Part shown: positions 42,950-52,806 of the stretch, piece by piece | How positions within the stretch are numbered: the first letter of the stretch is position 1 | How the letters are laid out: the number at the start of each line of letters is the position of its first letter | From: Photobacterium sp. TLY01 | GTDB taxonomy: Bacteria; Pseudomonadota; Gammaproteobacteria; Enterobacterales; Vibrionaceae | DNA: 64,000 nucleotides | Direction: 5' to 3' | NCBI RefSeq assembly: GCF_021432065.1 | Contig: NZ_CP090365.1 | Span: 1-64,000 of the forward strand | Made by a program: the position numbers and the translations under genes | Notes under the pieces: model-generated | What the model was told of the DNA's origin: nothing | The model's database searches: none | The model's input: the letters and a program-made list of their open reading frames with translations, nothing else

Positions 42950-44467
42950 ATGATGGCTACGTCCCCTTCTCATCTGGAGTTTCGCCAGATTTCGAAGCAC
43001 TTTCCCGGTGTCAAAGCCCTGTCTGATATCAGTTTCCGGGTCAGCAGCGGCAGTGTGCATGCGCTGATGGGCGAAAACGGTGCCGGTAAATCGACCTTAC
43101 TGAAAACCCTGAGCGGGCTTTACCAGCCGACCAGTGGCGAACTGGTGATCAACGATAAGCCCGTTCGCCTTTCTTCCACTGTCGATGCACTCGAGCAAGG
43201 CATCGCCATTATCTATCAGGAATTGAACCTGGTTCCTGAGCTCAGTGTCGCGGAAAACATATATCTCGGTCAGCTGCCCACCAAAAACGGAAAAGTGGAT
43301 ACAGAAACCTTAAATCGCAATGCCAGGAAACAGCTGGCACGCCTGGGTGAAGATTTTGACCCGTCACTGCCTTTGAAAACCTTTTCCATCGGTCAGTGGC
43401 AAATGGTCGAAATTGCCAAAGCCCTGAGCCGCAACGCCACCATCATTGCCTTCGATGAGCCGACCAGCAGCCTGTCACAGCGTGAGATCGATAACCTGTT
43501 CAAAGTGATCCGCGAGCTGCGCGATGATGGCAAAATCATTTTGTACGTCTCTCACCGGATGGAGGAAATCTTCTCGCTCTGTGATGCCATTACGATCTTT
43601 AAAGACGGCACCCATGTGCAGACCTGTGATGACATGACCCACCTGACCCACGATAAGCTCGTCGCGCTGATGGTGGGACGTGAGATCAACGACATCTATA
43701 ACTATCGCTCACGCCCCCTGGGTGAAAGCGGCCTGAAGCTGGATAAGCTGACGGGAACCGGTTTAAGTGCCCCTGTTTCGATGGATATTCGCCAGGGAGA
43801 AATTCTGGGGCTGTTTGGCCTGGTTGGCGCAGGTCGCACTGAACTGACACGGCTGATCTTTGGCGCCGAAAAACCGGATTCCGGCGACATTTACCTGCAC
43901 AACCAGAAAGTACAGATCCGCAGCCCTCAAGACGCCATCAAAGCAGGCATTACCCTATGCCCTGAAGATCGCAAAGCGCACGGTATCGTGCCGATTCTCT
44001 CGGTCGAAGAAAATACCAACATCAGCGCCCGCCCATGGCATCTCAAACTGGGCGGGGTCATCAACCGTGTGTGGGAGCGCAAGAATGCCGAGACGCAAAG
44101 TCAGGCACTCAATGTCAAAGCCGCCAATCTGGCGCAGGCCATTGGCCAGCTCTCCGGAGGCAATCAGCAGAAAGTGATCCTTGGCCGCTGGCTGTCGACC
44201 GACATGAGCGTGATTTTACTGGATGAGCCCACACGCGGCATTGACGTTGGCGCGAAATCGGAAATTTATGAGCTGATTTTCAGGCTGGCTGAAAACGGGG
44301 TCACAGTCCTGGTTGTCTCCAGTGATTTACCCGAAGTGCTGGGGATCTCTGACCGCCTTCTGGTCATGAAAGAAGGCAGAATCACCGGTGAACTGGCCCG
44401 TGATGCCTTTGATGAACAAACCGCGCTTCGCCTGGCCATGCTTGGCGACGCCCCGATTGCCGCTTGA
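42950..44467 (+). CDS. araG: L-arabinose ABC transporter, ATP-binding protein
   Basis: A 505-residue protein with two ABC ATPase domains, as in all CUT2 sugar transporters. The first has Walker [17 protein letters not shown], a signature-type [15 protein letters not shown] and Walker [10 protein letters not shown]. The second has a degenerate [31 protein letters not shown] and [16 protein letters not shown]. It powers arabinose import with AraH. AGGAG precedes tandem ATG codons at 42950 and 42953; the second has better spacing. It lies 55 bases after araF. Confidence 0.96.
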   Translation: MMATSPSHLEFRQISKHFPGVKALSDISFRVSSGSVHALMGENGAGKSTLLKTLSGLYQPTSGELVINDKPVRLSSTVDALEQGIAIIYQELNLVPELSVAENIYLGQLPTKNGKVDTETLNRNARKQLARLGEDFDPSLPLKTFSIGQWQMVEIAKALSRNATIIAFDEPTSSLSQREIDNLFKVIRELRDDGKIILYVSHRMEEIFSLCDAITIFKDGTHVQTCDDMTHLTHDKLVALMVGREINDIYNYRSRPLGESGLKLDKLTGTGLSAPVSMDIRQGEILGLFGLVGAGRTELTRLIFGAEKPDSGDIYLHNQKVQIRSPQDAIKAGITLCPEDRKAHGIVPILSVEENTNISARPWHLKLGGVINRVWERKNAETQSQALNVKAANLAQAIGQLSGGNQQKVILGRWLSTDMSVILLDEPTRGIDVGAKSEIYELIFRLAENGVTVLVVSSDLPEVLGISDRLLVMKEGRITGELARDAFDEQTALRLAMLGDAPIAA

Positions 44468-44484
44468 TGAAAAGGAACCTTCTC

Positions 44485-45477
44485 ATGGCTACAAGTAGTA
44501 CAACGAAACTGATGGAATCTGACAATACGTCCGCCTCTCTGAACATGTCCGCAGTCTGGGATAAATACGGGATGCTGATGGTGTTCGCCGGCCTGTTTTT
44601 ACTGTGTGCGTTTTTTGTCCCTTATTTTGCCACACTGGTGAATATGAAAGGACTGGGACTGGCCATTTCGATGAGCGGCATGGTGGCCTGCGCCATGTTG
44701 TTTTGTCTGGCCTGTGGCGACCTTGACCTGTCTGTTGCTTCAGTGATTGCCTGTTCAGGAGTGGTCACCGCGGTCGCCATCAACACCACCGGCAGTGTGG
44801 TGCTGGGGGTGGGCGCGGGGTTGCTGTCCGGCGTGCTGTTTGGCTTACTGAACGGATTTGTCATTGCCAAACTGCAGGTGAACGCCCTGATCACCACACT
44901 GGCAACGATGCAGATTGCGCGGGGGTTGGGCTATATCATCTCGGATGGTAAAGCCGTGGGTATCACAGAGGAAAGCTTCTTCGCCTTAGGTAACTCCTCG
45001 CTGTTTGGGATCCCGACCCCAGTCTGGCTGACCCTGATAACCTTTGCGGTATTTGCTTTTTTGCTGAACCGCACTGTTTATGGCCGCAATACGCTGGCTA
45101 TCGGCGGCAATGAAGAAGCCGCCCGCCTGGCTGGGGTCAATGTCGTCAAAACCAAGATGATCATTTTCACCGTGTCCGGTTTCATCTCTGCACTGGCCGG
45201 TGTGATCCTCGCGGCGCGCATGACCAGTGGCCAGCCCATGACTTCAGTCGGATTCGAACTGGTGGTGATTTCAGCTTGTGTTTTAGGCGGTGTGTCCCTG
45301 AAAGGCGGGATAGGTAAAGTGTCTTATGTGATTGCCGGTGTGCTGATTCTCGGCACAGTCGAAAACGCCATGAACCTGCTGAATATGTCCCCATTTGCGC
45401 AATACGTGGTGCGCGGGTCCATTCTGCTGGCAGCTGTCATCTTCGACCGATATAAGCAAACTTCCCGCAAAGCCTGA
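44485..45477 (+). CDS. araH: L-arabinose ABC transporter, permease
   Basis: A 330-residue inner-membrane protein with about 9-10 helices of the CUT2 permease family. Typical blocks are CLACGDLDLSVASVIACSGVV, FGLLNGFVIAKLQVNALITTL, GRNTLAIGGNEEAARLAGVNV and MTSGQPMTSVGFELVVISACVLGGVSLKGG. It forms the pore of AraFGH. The start at 44485 has AAGGA eight bases upstream; an earlier ATG at 44467 overlaps the araG stop and has no ribosome site. A GC-rich hairpin without T tract follows at 45497-45520. Confidence 0.95.
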   Translation: MATSSTTKLMESDNTSASLNMSAVWDKYGMLMVFAGLFLLCAFFVPYFATLVNMKGLGLAISMSGMVACAMLFCLACGDLDLSVASVIACSGVVTAVAINTTGSVVLGVGAGLLSGVLFGLLNGFVIAKLQVNALITTLATMQIARGLGYIISDGKAVGITEESFFALGNSSLFGIPTPVWLTLITFAVFAFLLNRTVYGRNTLAIGGNEEAARLAGVNVVKTKMIIFTVSGFISALAGVILAARMTSGQPMTSVGFELVVISACVLGGVSLKGGIGKVSYVIAGVLILGTVENAMNLLNMSPFAQYVVRGSILLAAVIFDRYKQTSRKA

Positions 45478-45496
45478 TATCGCCATCCTGACGCGT

Positions 45497-45520
45497 GCCC
45501 CTCTCTGCAACGGGAGGGGC
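45497..45520 (+). terminator. Hairpin after araH
   Basis: GCCCCTC, loop TCTGCAACGG, GAGGGGC. A 7-bp GC stem with no T tract, so it may be a terminator of low strength or a 3' stabiliser of the araFGH mRNA. Confidence 0.45.
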
Positions 45521-45608
45521 GTACACACTGAAATCATTGCCCTGCTCCTTCTCATCATGGTTTCGCCGCCTACACTTGTGGTAACTCCTTTTGCAGAGAA
45601 GGTGAGCC

Positions 45609-46919
45609 ATGACAACGGGATTATTTGTCTTCAGTTACGACTTGCGCCTGCACGATAACCCGGCGTTGAGGAAAACGGCTGAGCAGGTGGAACATCTGCT
45701 GTGTCTCTACTGCCTGCCGCAGCAAAGTCCGGTGCCGTATCCGGGGCATCGCATGCCCTGGGGAAAACAGCGACAAGCCTTTTTGCTCGACTCGCTGGCC
45801 GATCTGAATCACCAGCTTGCCGATCAGCACCCCCATCAGGGCCTGCTGATCCGCGACACGCCGCTGGAGGCAACAATAGACGAACTGCTGGATCAATACC
45901 CGATTTCCGTCATCGGCCGCAGTGAACAGGCGGGCTATTACGAAAACCAGAGCTGGGCGTATATTGAGGCCCAATACCCGGACGTCACTTTTCTGACCAT
46001 TCCAACCCATACCCTGTTCACGCGCGCACTGCTGCCTTTCACCCTCAATGAACTGCCCGCAAGTTTCACCCAGTTCCGGCTGATGACAGAAAAGCTGGAT
46101 TGCCGTTCAGAGTCTGTGGTTGATCTCGAACTGCCACCGCCCCCTGCATTACCGCAAACCGCTCCGCTCCACCCGATCAATCTGGCGCGCACCCAACTGG
46201 ACAGAATGCCGGAACGACCTTCCGTCTCCCGCGGCTTCACCGGCGGTGAAACGGCAGCCTTTGAGCATATTCAGCGCTATTTCTCCGGCGATTTGCCAGC
46301 CCGTTACAAAGAGACACGCAATGCGCTGGATGGCTGGGATAATTCGACCAAGTTTTCCCCCTGGCTGGCGCTGGGGTGCCTGTCCCCGGTGACTGTACTG
46401 CGCTATCTGGACGATTATCAGACCAAGGTCATCAGAAATGACTCAACCGAGTGGATTCGATTCGAACTGTTATGGCGCGAATACTTTCAATGGTATGCCC
46501 ATGCCTACCAGCAAAAGCTGTTCTATTACCGTGGCATTAAAAATCAGGAACCGACTAACCGCCATGATGAGAGCCGTTTTCAGCAATGGTGTAACGGCAA
46601 AACTGGCTATCCGATTGTCGATGCCTGCATGCGGCAACTCAATCAGACCGGCTATATGTCTAACCGTGGCCGCCAGTTGGTTGCCAGTTGTTTTGTCCAC
46701 GAGCTGGCCCTCGACTGGCGCTACGGCGCCGCTTACTTTGAGCAGCAGTTAATCGATTATGATGTCGCATCCAACTGGGGCAATTGGCAGTATCTGGCCG
46801 GGGTGGGTGCCGACCCGCGGGGCTGGCGCTACTTTGATCTGGAGAAACAGACGAAAATGTACGATCCTGAGGGCGACTTTATTCATCGCTGGTTAGACAA
46901 TGGCAGCCACTCGATATAA
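45609..46919 (+). CDS. DASH-family cryptochrome/photolyase
   Basis: A 436-residue flavoprotein. The N-terminal alpha/beta antenna domain starts TGLFVFSYDLRLHDNPAL. The C-terminal FAD domain has RYKETRNALDGWDNSTKFSPWLALGCLSP, WIRFELLWREYFQWYA, GKTGYPIVDACMRQLNQTGYMSNRGRQ and DYDVASNWGNWQYLAGVG. The DASH features are the TRN-x-x-x-G-x-D-x-STKFSP block and the QTKMYDPEGDFIHRWL end. Such proteins repair pyrimidine dimers in single-stranded or looped DNA and may sense blue light. It overlaps the next photolyase-like gene by 20 bases, so both are expressed together. Confidence 0.93.
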   Translation: MTTGLFVFSYDLRLHDNPALRKTAEQVEHLLCLYCLPQQSPVPYPGHRMPWGKQRQAFLLDSLADLNHQLADQHPHQGLLIRDTPLEATIDELLDQYPISVIGRSEQAGYYENQSWAYIEAQYPDVTFLTIPTHTLFTRALLPFTLNELPASFTQFRLMTEKLDCRSESVVDLELPPPPALPQTAPLHPINLARTQLDRMPERPSVSRGFTGGETAAFEHIQRYFSGDLPARYKETRNALDGWDNSTKFSPWLALGCLSPVTVLRYLDDYQTKVIRNDSTEWIRFELLWREYFQWYAHAYQQKLFYYRGIKNQEPTNRHDESRFQQWCNGKTGYPIVDACMRQLNQTGYMSNRGRQLVASCFVHELALDWRYGAAYFEQQLIDYDVASNWGNWQYLAGVGADPRGWRYFDLEKQTKMYDPEGDFIHRWLDNGSHSI

Positions 46920-48459
46920 AACCTTAAGACTGATTCTGGGCGATCAGCTCAATGCCAAACATGCCTGGTTTCAGCTAAAGGATGACAGCACCTTATACCT
47001 GATTGCCGAACTGCATCAGGAAGCGACTTACACCAAGCATCATGTGCAGAAAATCTGCGCCTTTTTTGCCGCCATGAAGGCCTTTGCCAGCGCGCTCAGC
47101 CAAGCCGGCTTTCATGTCTGCCACCTGACACTGGACGACACCGCGGCATACAAAAGCCTGCCGGAACTGCTGCACCAACTGATATCCGATCATCAGATCG
47201 AGGTGTTCGAATACCAGCGTCCTGATGAATACCGCCTGCTGCAACAACTGCGAACTTTAAGCCTGCCTGCCAGCGTCTCGTGCACAGAAGTGGATACCGA
47301 ACATTTCCTGTTGCCCTTTGACGAGATACCCCACCACTTTGCCCGGGGCAAGCATGTCTTAATGGAACATTTTTACCGGATGATGCGACGTCGCTTTGCT
47401 ATCTTAATGCAGGGCGAAAAGCCTGAAGGCGGCAAGTGGAACTTCGACAAAGAGAACCGGCATAAACTGACTGCCACGGATCTTGCGGCCGTTCCGGCAC
47501 CGCTACGCTTCGACAACCCGGTCAGTGATATCCTGGCCCGACTGGAAAAACACAAAATTCCGCATTTTGGTCAAGCCTCAGACTCACTGCTATGGCCGGT
47601 AACACGCCGGCAGGCCATTGAATTACTGAACTATTTTTGCCAGCACCAGCTTCAGTGCTTCGGCTATTTTCAAGATGCCATGACAGATCAGTGTGAGCAC
47701 CGGTGGAGCCTGTATCATTCGCGGTTATCTTTTGCCCTGAACACGAAAATGCTGCACCCGATGCAGGTCATTCAGACCGTTCTGACCCATTATGAACAAG
47801 CCGATGGCAGGATCTCTCTGGCTCAAGTGGAAGGCTTCATCCGTCAGATACTGGGCTGGCGCGAATACGTACGGGGGATTTACTGGGCCAATATGCCGGA
47901 TTATGCCAGCTACAACACCCTTGGTGCTCACCGGAATTTACCGGATTTTTTCTGGACCGGAAAAACAGGCATGGCCTGCCTCAAAGCCGCCGTCTCGCAG
48001 TCGCTGGATTACGCCTATGCGCACCATATTCAAAGACTGATGGTCACCGGCAACTTTTGTCTGCTCACTGAAATGGACCCCGATCAGGTCGATGCCTGGT
48101 ATCTGGGGATCTATGTCGATGCCATTGAGTGGGTTGAAATGCCCAACACCCGGGGCATGTCTCAGTTTGCAGATAACGGCATCATTGCCACCAAACCCTA
48201 TGCGGCAAGTGGTAACTACATCAATAAGATGAGTGACTACTGCCAGTCCTGCCAATACTCAGTCAAAAAGAAAACCGGCGCGGATGCCTGTCCCATCAAC
48301 AGCCTGTACTGGCGATTCATGGATAAACACCAGCAGCGTCTGGCCGTCAATCCAAGAATCGGGATGATTTATCGCAGCTGGGATAACTTAGCGGACAACG
48401 AACGACAGGCAATACTCAGCCGAGCCGAATTCTGCCTCAATCACCTGGATCAGCTCTGA
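46900..48459 (+). CDS. FeS-type bacterial cryptochrome/photolyase (PhrB-like, 6-4 repair family)
   Basis: A 519-residue protein of the FeS-BCP group related to Agrobacterium PhrB. The N-terminal domain starts LRLILGDQLNAKHAWF, with KWNFDKENRHKL in the middle. The FAD domain has SRLSFALNTKMLHPMQVI and IRQILGWREYVRGIYWANMPDY. The C-terminal CQSCQYSVKKKTGADACPIN contributes three of the four Cys ligands of the Fe4S4 cluster; a fourth Cys lies upstream at GNFCLLTEMDP. It shares a 20-base overlap with the DASH gene and ends ten bases inside the convergent LysR gene. Confidence 0.93.
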   Translation: MAATRYKTLRLILGDQLNAKHAWFQLKDDSTLYLIAELHQEATYTKHHVQKICAFFAAMKAFASALSQAGFHVCHLTLDDTAAYKSLPELLHQLISDHQIEVFEYQRPDEYRLLQQLRTLSLPASVSCTEVDTEHFLLPFDEIPHHFARGKHVLMEHFYRMMRRRFAILMQGEKPEGGKWNFDKENRHKLTATDLAAVPAPLRFDNPVSDILARLEKHKIPHFGQASDSLLWPVTRRQAIELLNYFCQHQLQCFGYFQDAMTDQCEHRWSLYHSRLSFALNTKMLHPMQVIQTVLTHYEQADGRISLAQVEGFIRQILGWREYVRGIYWANMPDYASYNTLGAHRNLPDFFWTGKTGMACLKAAVSQSLDYAYAHHIQRLMVTGNFCLLTEMDPDQVDAWYLGIYVDAIEWVEMPNTRGMSQFADNGIIATKPYAASGNYINKMSDYCQSCQYSVKKKTGADACPINSLYWRFMDKHQQRLAVNPRIGMIYRSWDNLADNERQAILSRAEFCLNHLDQL

Positions 48460-49370
48460 ATGCCTCTTCGATCCAGCTCATCACACTGCTGTTTCAGCCA
48501 GCGGCCCAGCGTGATAATGGCTGTTTGCGAGGCGCGGGATTTTTTATACACAAAATAAAAACTGTCGCCCGTTGGCAGCTCGTGCATGGGGATCCGCACA
48601 AAGTGCTGTTGCCTGTCGATGTCATTCATCAGGTAATCATTGAGAAAGGTGATGCCCTGATCATAGCGGGCCGCTTCTGCCGCCAGCAGCATATGGCTGA
48701 ACAACTGAAATCGCGCCAGTTCAGGTAATTCAAAACCGCCCAGCTTACACCAGCGATGCCAGTCTTCACCGTGTTTGGCATTTTTAAAAATGGATCGCGT
48801 CGTCAGCAAGGGATGCTCCCACAGGGCATCGGGCAGCGGTTTATCCCGCATTTGCTGCCAGAGTTTATGGCTGCAGACCGGATACAACTGCTCATGATAC
48901 AGCAGCTCTGAAATGAAATTGTTCCGCTTGGGTGGCGAGACGGTAATAAAGCAATCGGCCAGTTCATCACTGAAATTCGGATCATTACTCACCATATTCA
49001 ACGTGAGCTCAATTTCCGGGTGCAGCTGACGCAGGTTTTCCAGCCGCGGGATCAGCCATTTCACCGCCAGAGAACTGTATAGTGCCAGGCGAATCTTTCC
49101 CCCTTCACCTTCCCGGATTTGCTGACTGGCTTCAGAGATATCCGCCAGCGCATGGCTGATTTGCTCGTAATACTTTTCACCGATAGGTGTCAGAGACAAC
49201 TGGCGTCCTTGGCGCTGGAACAGTTCTTCCCCCAGATAATCTTCTAACAGACGAACCTGATGGCTGACCGCACTTTGCGTCACGCTCAGAAACTCTGCCG
49301 CACGGGAAAAACTGTTCAAACGAGCGACAGCCTCAAAGTAATGAACGGCGCGAAGGGGTGGCAGTTTCAC
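48450..49370 (-). CDS. LysR-family regulator (GcvA-like)
   Basis: A 306-residue LysR regulator with LRAVHYFEAVARLNSFSRAAEFLSVTQSAVSHQVR at the N terminus, the form of the GcvA-like subgroup, and KIRLALYSSLAVKWLIPRL opening the effector domain. It is divergent from the EamA transporter at 49498 with 127 bases between, so that transporter is the likely target. Its 3' end overlaps the photolyase gene by ten bases. Confidence 0.87.
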   Translation of the reverse strand: MKLPPLRAVHYFEAVARLNSFSRAAEFLSVTQSAVSHQVRLLEDYLGEELFQRQGRQLSLTPIGEKYYEQISHALADISEASQQIREGEGGKIRLALYSSLAVKWLIPRLENLRQLHPEIELTLNMVSNDPNFSDELADCFITVSPPKRNNFISELLYHEQLYPVCSHKLWQQMRDKPLPDALWEHPLLTTRSIFKNAKHGEDWHRWCKLGGFELPELARFQLFSHMLLAAEAARYDQGITFLNDYLMNDIDRQQHFVRIPMHELPTGDSFYFVYKKSRASQTAIITLGRWLKQQCDELDRRGIQS

Positions 49371-49497
49371 TATCTAAAAAACTCATACCAAAAAAATTTA
49401 TATCATTATACTTCATCACTGTGACTGGTTTATGCTTTGGATCACAGTTTGTCGTCTCGTTGATTTATCACTCACTCAAAACAAGAAGGAGCAGCCC

Positions 49498-50412
49498 ATG
49501 CCTCAAATGTCTGTCGGTTTAGCCATGATATTGCTGATTGTTGGCAACTTAATTGCTGTGTGCTCCGATGCCATGATCAAATCATTGGGTGATGAAACGG
49601 CGATTTTTCAGTTTGTCTTTTTCCGTCAGTTAACCGCCGTTGCTATTCTGGCACCGTTCTGTATCGGCACCAAAAAAGCCGATTTTTTTGCCGGATTTAA
49701 GTGGCATGCTCTGCGCGGACACATTTGGTTGCTGGGCATGGTCTTTATGATCATTTCGATTACCAGCCTGCCCCTGGCAACAGCCAATGCCATCTTCTAT
49801 GCCGCGCCGCTGATCATGCTGCCGATGGCCATGATGCTGTTTCAGGAAAAGCTGACCAAATATTCTGTCGGCGTGGCAGTGATTGGTTTCATTGGTGTAC
49901 TGGTGATTATCCGCCCGACCGAAATCAACTGGGCAGCCATTGCGGCACTGATTGTTGCCTTTACGCTGGCCTGGAACAACCTGCTGGTCCGTAAACTGCC
50001 AAAACATCAGACGGTTGCACAAACCCTGATGCTGACCAACCTGGCGGGTATGCCGGCTGCGCTTGGGCTGGCCCTGTGGGAAGGACAACCCTGGGACTGG
50101 TCGCCGCTGCTGACTGCGGCTGGCTCAAGCACTTTTATTATGATTTATGCCGGCGCCTGTGTACTGGCTTACCGCTCGGCGGAATCAAACAAAATCGCGA
50201 GCGCTGAATACAGCGGGCTGATTGGCGCTGTGATCATCGGTATGCTGTGGTTCGATGAAGTGCCTGATTTGCCCATGATTCTTGGCACCATGATGATTAT
50301 CGTTCCTCTGATTTGGCTGGCACAAAAAGAAAAACGTGCCAAAAAAACCGCTGGGCTCAAATCAACTGAAACAGCAGTTGCCACAGAGGCCGTAGAAGAA
50401 ACCAAAGCCTGA
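49498..50412 (+). CDS. EamA-family (DMT) transporter
   Basis: A 304-residue inner-membrane protein with ten predicted helices in two EamA repeats. The first is SVGLAMILLIVGNLIAVCSDAMIK ... FVFFRQLTAV. In the middle are ATANAIFYAAPLIMLPMAMMLFQEKLTK and FIGVLVIIRP, and the second repeat includes CVLAYRSAESNKIASAEYSGLIGAVIIGMLWFDEVPD. The C-terminal tail is Lys/Glu/Ala-rich. The start at 49498 is chosen because AAGGAG lies upstream; a longer reading to 49432 is unlikely. Divergent from a LysR regulator, followed by a strong terminator. The substrate is unknown. Confidence 0.88.
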   Translation: MPQMSVGLAMILLIVGNLIAVCSDAMIKSLGDETAIFQFVFFRQLTAVAILAPFCIGTKKADFFAGFKWHALRGHIWLLGMVFMIISITSLPLATANAIFYAAPLIMLPMAMMLFQEKLTKYSVGVAVIGFIGVLVIIRPTEINWAAIAALIVAFTLAWNNLLVRKLPKHQTVAQTLMLTNLAGMPAALGLALWEGQPWDWSPLLTAAGSSTFIMIYAGACVLAYRSAESNKIASAEYSGLIGAVIIGMLWFDEVPDLPMILGTMMIIVPLIWLAQKEKRAKKTAGLKSTETAVATEAVEETKA

Positions 50413-50430
50413 CCGTTTATTATCCGTTGT

Positions 50431-50471
50431 GCGACAGTTCGGGTACTCCTGCCCGCCCTGTCGCTTTTTTT
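50431..50471 (+). terminator. Intrinsic terminator of the EamA gene
   Basis: GCGACAG ... CTGTCGC with an inner CGGG/CCCG stem, followed by seven T. Confidence 0.85.
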
Positions 50472-50498
50472 GTGATGCACTCTTTTTTATTCGGCCTG

Positions 50499-50993
50499 CT
50501 ACTCACCCGACGACTCACCATTGAACGCACGTTCCAGCACGGCTATCTCCAATTTTGTCATGGTCAGAAAGCACTGTGTTAAGCGCGCCAGTTTGACGGG
50601 ATCATGGCTTCGCATCATCGCCGCCATCGATCTCGGCACGATCTGCCAGGACAAGCCGTATTTATCTTTCAGCCAGCCACACTGCCCTGGCTCACCGCCA
50701 TCCTGCGATAAGGCCGCCCAGTAACGGTCGATTTCTGCCTGATCGTCACAATGAATCACAAATGAGATCGACTCGTTGAAAGTGAAAAATGGCCCGGCAC
50801 TGATCGCTGTAAATGGCTGACCGAACAATTCAAAGTTCACCACATCAACACTGCCTGAGGGGGTGTCTTCAATCTGGGTGTGATTGACAATTTTTGAGTC
50901 GTCAAAAACTTGCGTATAAAACTCAGCGGCCTCAAGCGCTTCTTGATCAAACCACAAGTGAGGAGAGATTTTCGCCTGCTGAAACGATGCCAT
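50499..50993 (-). CDS. PhnB-like VOC family protein
   Basis: A 164-residue protein of the PhnB/3-demethylubiquinone-like VOC group. Features are ISPHLWFDQEALEAAEFYTQVF, SVDVVNFELFGQPFTAISAGPFFTFNESISF, and CGWLKDKYGLSWQIVP. No enzymatic activity is established for most members. It is a single gene, convergent with the EamA gene. Confidence 0.88.
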   Translation of the reverse strand: MASFQQAKISPHLWFDQEALEAAEFYTQVFDDSKIVNHTQIEDTPSGSVDVVNFELFGQPFTAISAGPFFTFNESISFVIHCDDQAEIDRYWAALSQDGGEPGQCGWLKDKYGLSWQIVPRSMAAMMRSHDPVKLARLTQCFLTMTKLEIAVLERAFNGESSGE

Positions 50994-51093
50994 AAAACCT
51001 CCGGGAAACTGGACAGGAACATAAAGAAAAACGGCATGCGGTATCGACCAAGTGTAGCTGAAGACGCGGCGTGATGAACTGACGCTTACTGAG

Positions 51094-51840
51094 TTAACAC
51101 CTGCCTGTCATCAGGTAATGCGCCCAATCTTCTCGACCACTGGCTGCGGCGGCCTGCACAGCCGCTTTTACGTCGTAATTCACACGGTGAAAGGCAACAT
51201 CCCAATCCCCCTTGTCCTGTAAAGTCAGCACCGCATACGACGCCTGCGGGGTGTGATTTTGCATCACATGGGGCGAGGGCAGATCGTCAGCATAAGCCTG
51301 AAGGCCCACACTGCCCGGATTGATCACTGTCTGTCCCGTCGACAGCCGGACACAACGGGGAATATGAGTATGACCACAAAGAATGATGGGGGAATGGATG
51401 TCTTTAAGAGGCATGGCTATTTCAGCATCGGCTTTAACCCGCGGATGGCCCGAGCTGATATCTTCCAGCAAATACACCAGATCATCGTCCGGCGTGCCAT
51501 GACAGGCATAGATATCATCGGATATCCGGGCATCGAATGGCAGTTGCTGCATCCAGTCCAGCGGTGCCTGGCCTAAGTCGTTGAGAATAAATTGCAGCGT
51601 GGGGTTGGCAGCCACTTCTGCTGCCGTTGACTGGTAAATTTGTCGATCCTGATTACCTGAAATCGTCAGCATCTCTTGCTGCTGCAGGAAATCAAAGGTA
51701 GCACGAGGGGCTATCGGGCCGTATAAAATATCCCCCAGATTCACCAGCCGGGTCACCCCCTTGCTGAGCGCATCCTCAACCACAGCTTCCAGCGCAAAGA
51801 CATTACTGTGAATGTCCGATAACACGGCATATTTTTCCAA
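51094..51840 (-). CDS. Metallophosphoesterase (calcineurin-like)
   Basis: A 248-residue phosphoesterase. Metal-binding motifs are in order: YAVLSDIHSNVFALEAV (D-x-H), LVNLGDILYGP (GD), LTISGNQDRQIYQ (GNxD), IYACHGTPDDD and ILCGHTHIPRC (GHTH). The fold fits YfcE-type enzymes that cleave phosphodiesters or protein phosphate; the substrate is not evident. It precedes no gene on its strand at close range. Confidence 0.9.
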   Translation of the reverse strand: MEKYAVLSDIHSNVFALEAVVEDALSKGVTRLVNLGDILYGPIAPRATFDFLQQQEMLTISGNQDRQIYQSTAAEVAANPTLQFILNDLGQAPLDWMQQLPFDARISDDIYACHGTPDDDLVYLLEDISSGHPRVKADAEIAMPLKDIHSPIILCGHTHIPRCVRLSTGQTVINPGSVGLQAYADDLPSPHVMQNHTPQASYAVLTLQDKGDWDVAFHRVNYDVKAAVQAAAASGREDWAHYLMTGRC

Positions 51841-51906
51841 CGCACACTCCTTGTGATCATCCAGATGATTCAGCGCGACACCTAGCTTTTACTCTCAGTG
51901 ATGTCC

Positions 51907-52002
51907 TTACTGCACACCACTTTGCACCGTGTAAAAAACATAGCCAAACAAGGCAGCGAATATCACGACAGTCAGAATCAGCTTTATCCAGAATCCTTGC
52001 AT
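51907..52002 (-). CDS. 31-residue single-span membrane microprotein
   Basis: An open frame of 31 codons with AAGGAAAAC correctly spaced before the ATG at 52002. The product is a single hydrophobic helix (FWIKLILTVVIFAALFGYVF) with Lys at residue 7 and a short polar tail, the usual form of small bacterial membrane proteins that modulate transporters or stress systems. It sits between the phosphoesterase and FrnE-type genes, both on the same strand. The frame is too short for chance to be excluded, but the ribosome site and composition support it. Confidence 0.5.
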   Translation of the reverse strand: MQGFWIKLILTVVIFAALFGYVFYTVQSGVQ

Positions 52003-52061
52003 CCGTTTTCCTTGTCAGATTGCTCAGTGGTCAAAATTCGCTTACTGCCCAGCAGTGTCTT

Positions 52062-52718
52062 CTAAGCCATCTCATCTAAAAGCGTCTCGATAACCTGCTT
52101 GAAAGTATCCGCATCCTGTGCACCAGAAAGCAGATATTTTTCATGAAAGACAAACGCAGGCACAGCAGTGATCCCCTGCCCGCTCCAGGTTTGTTCTTCA
52201 GCTCTGACGGCTTCAGCAAAATTGCCTTGCTTAAGTACCAGTTCGGCTTCATCGCGATCCAGGCCGGCGGTCTCAGCAGCATCCAGCAACACAGATAATT
52301 GACTCGGATCATCCTGTTCAGTGAAATAAGCCTCGAAAAGCGCCAGTTTCAGCTCTGTCTGACGGCCGTAGTTCGCGGCCCAATGCAACAACTGATGGGC
52401 TTTGAAGGTATTGTAGATACGGGAAAGCGGTGTGAAGTGGAATCGGATACCGGATTCTTCGCCTAAAGCGATAATCCTGGCCCGGTTCTGCTCGCTTTGT
52501 TCGGGGGTGATCTGATATTTCTCTGCCAGATGCTCACTCAGCAACTGGCCCTCTTCCTGCATCGCCGGATTCAGTTCGAAAGGGTGCCAGCGCACAGTAA
52601 ACTGTACCTGATCCTTATAGGCAGCCATGGCCTCTTCGAGCCGTTTGTAACCAATGTAGCACCAGGGGCAGACCACATCAGATACGATATCAATGGTTAA
52701 GTGGGTATGCGTTGACAT
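52062..52718 (-). CDS. FrnE-type DsbA-family oxidoreductase
   Basis: A 218-residue thioredoxin-fold protein of the FrnE/polyketide-type DsbA group. The redox site is DIVSDVVCPWCYIGYKRL (CPWC), and the cis-Pro loop is TAVPAFVFHEKYLLSGAQ. There is no signal peptide, so it is cytoplasmic, as usual for FrnE. The ATG at 52718 fits a GAGATGCAATGC leader better than the ATG at 52727. Substrate unknown. Confidence 0.9.
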   Translation of the reverse strand: MSTHTHLTIDIVSDVVCPWCYIGYKRLEEAMAAYKDQVQFTVRWHPFELNPAMQEEGQLLSEHLAEKYQITPEQSEQNRARIIALGEESGIRFHFTPLSRIYNTFKAHQLLHWAANYGRQTELKLALFEAYFTEQDDPSQLSVLLDAAETAGLDRDEAELVLKQGNFAEAVRAEEQTWSGQGITAVPAFVFHEKYLLSGAQDADTFKQVIETLLDEMA

Positions 52719-52806
52719 GCATTGCATCTCTTTATTCAGGTGGGCTGATAGTGGTTAGCACGGCGTAAAAAATCAACCCGTAATCCCTAAAAATGAGATC
52801 TCAAAA

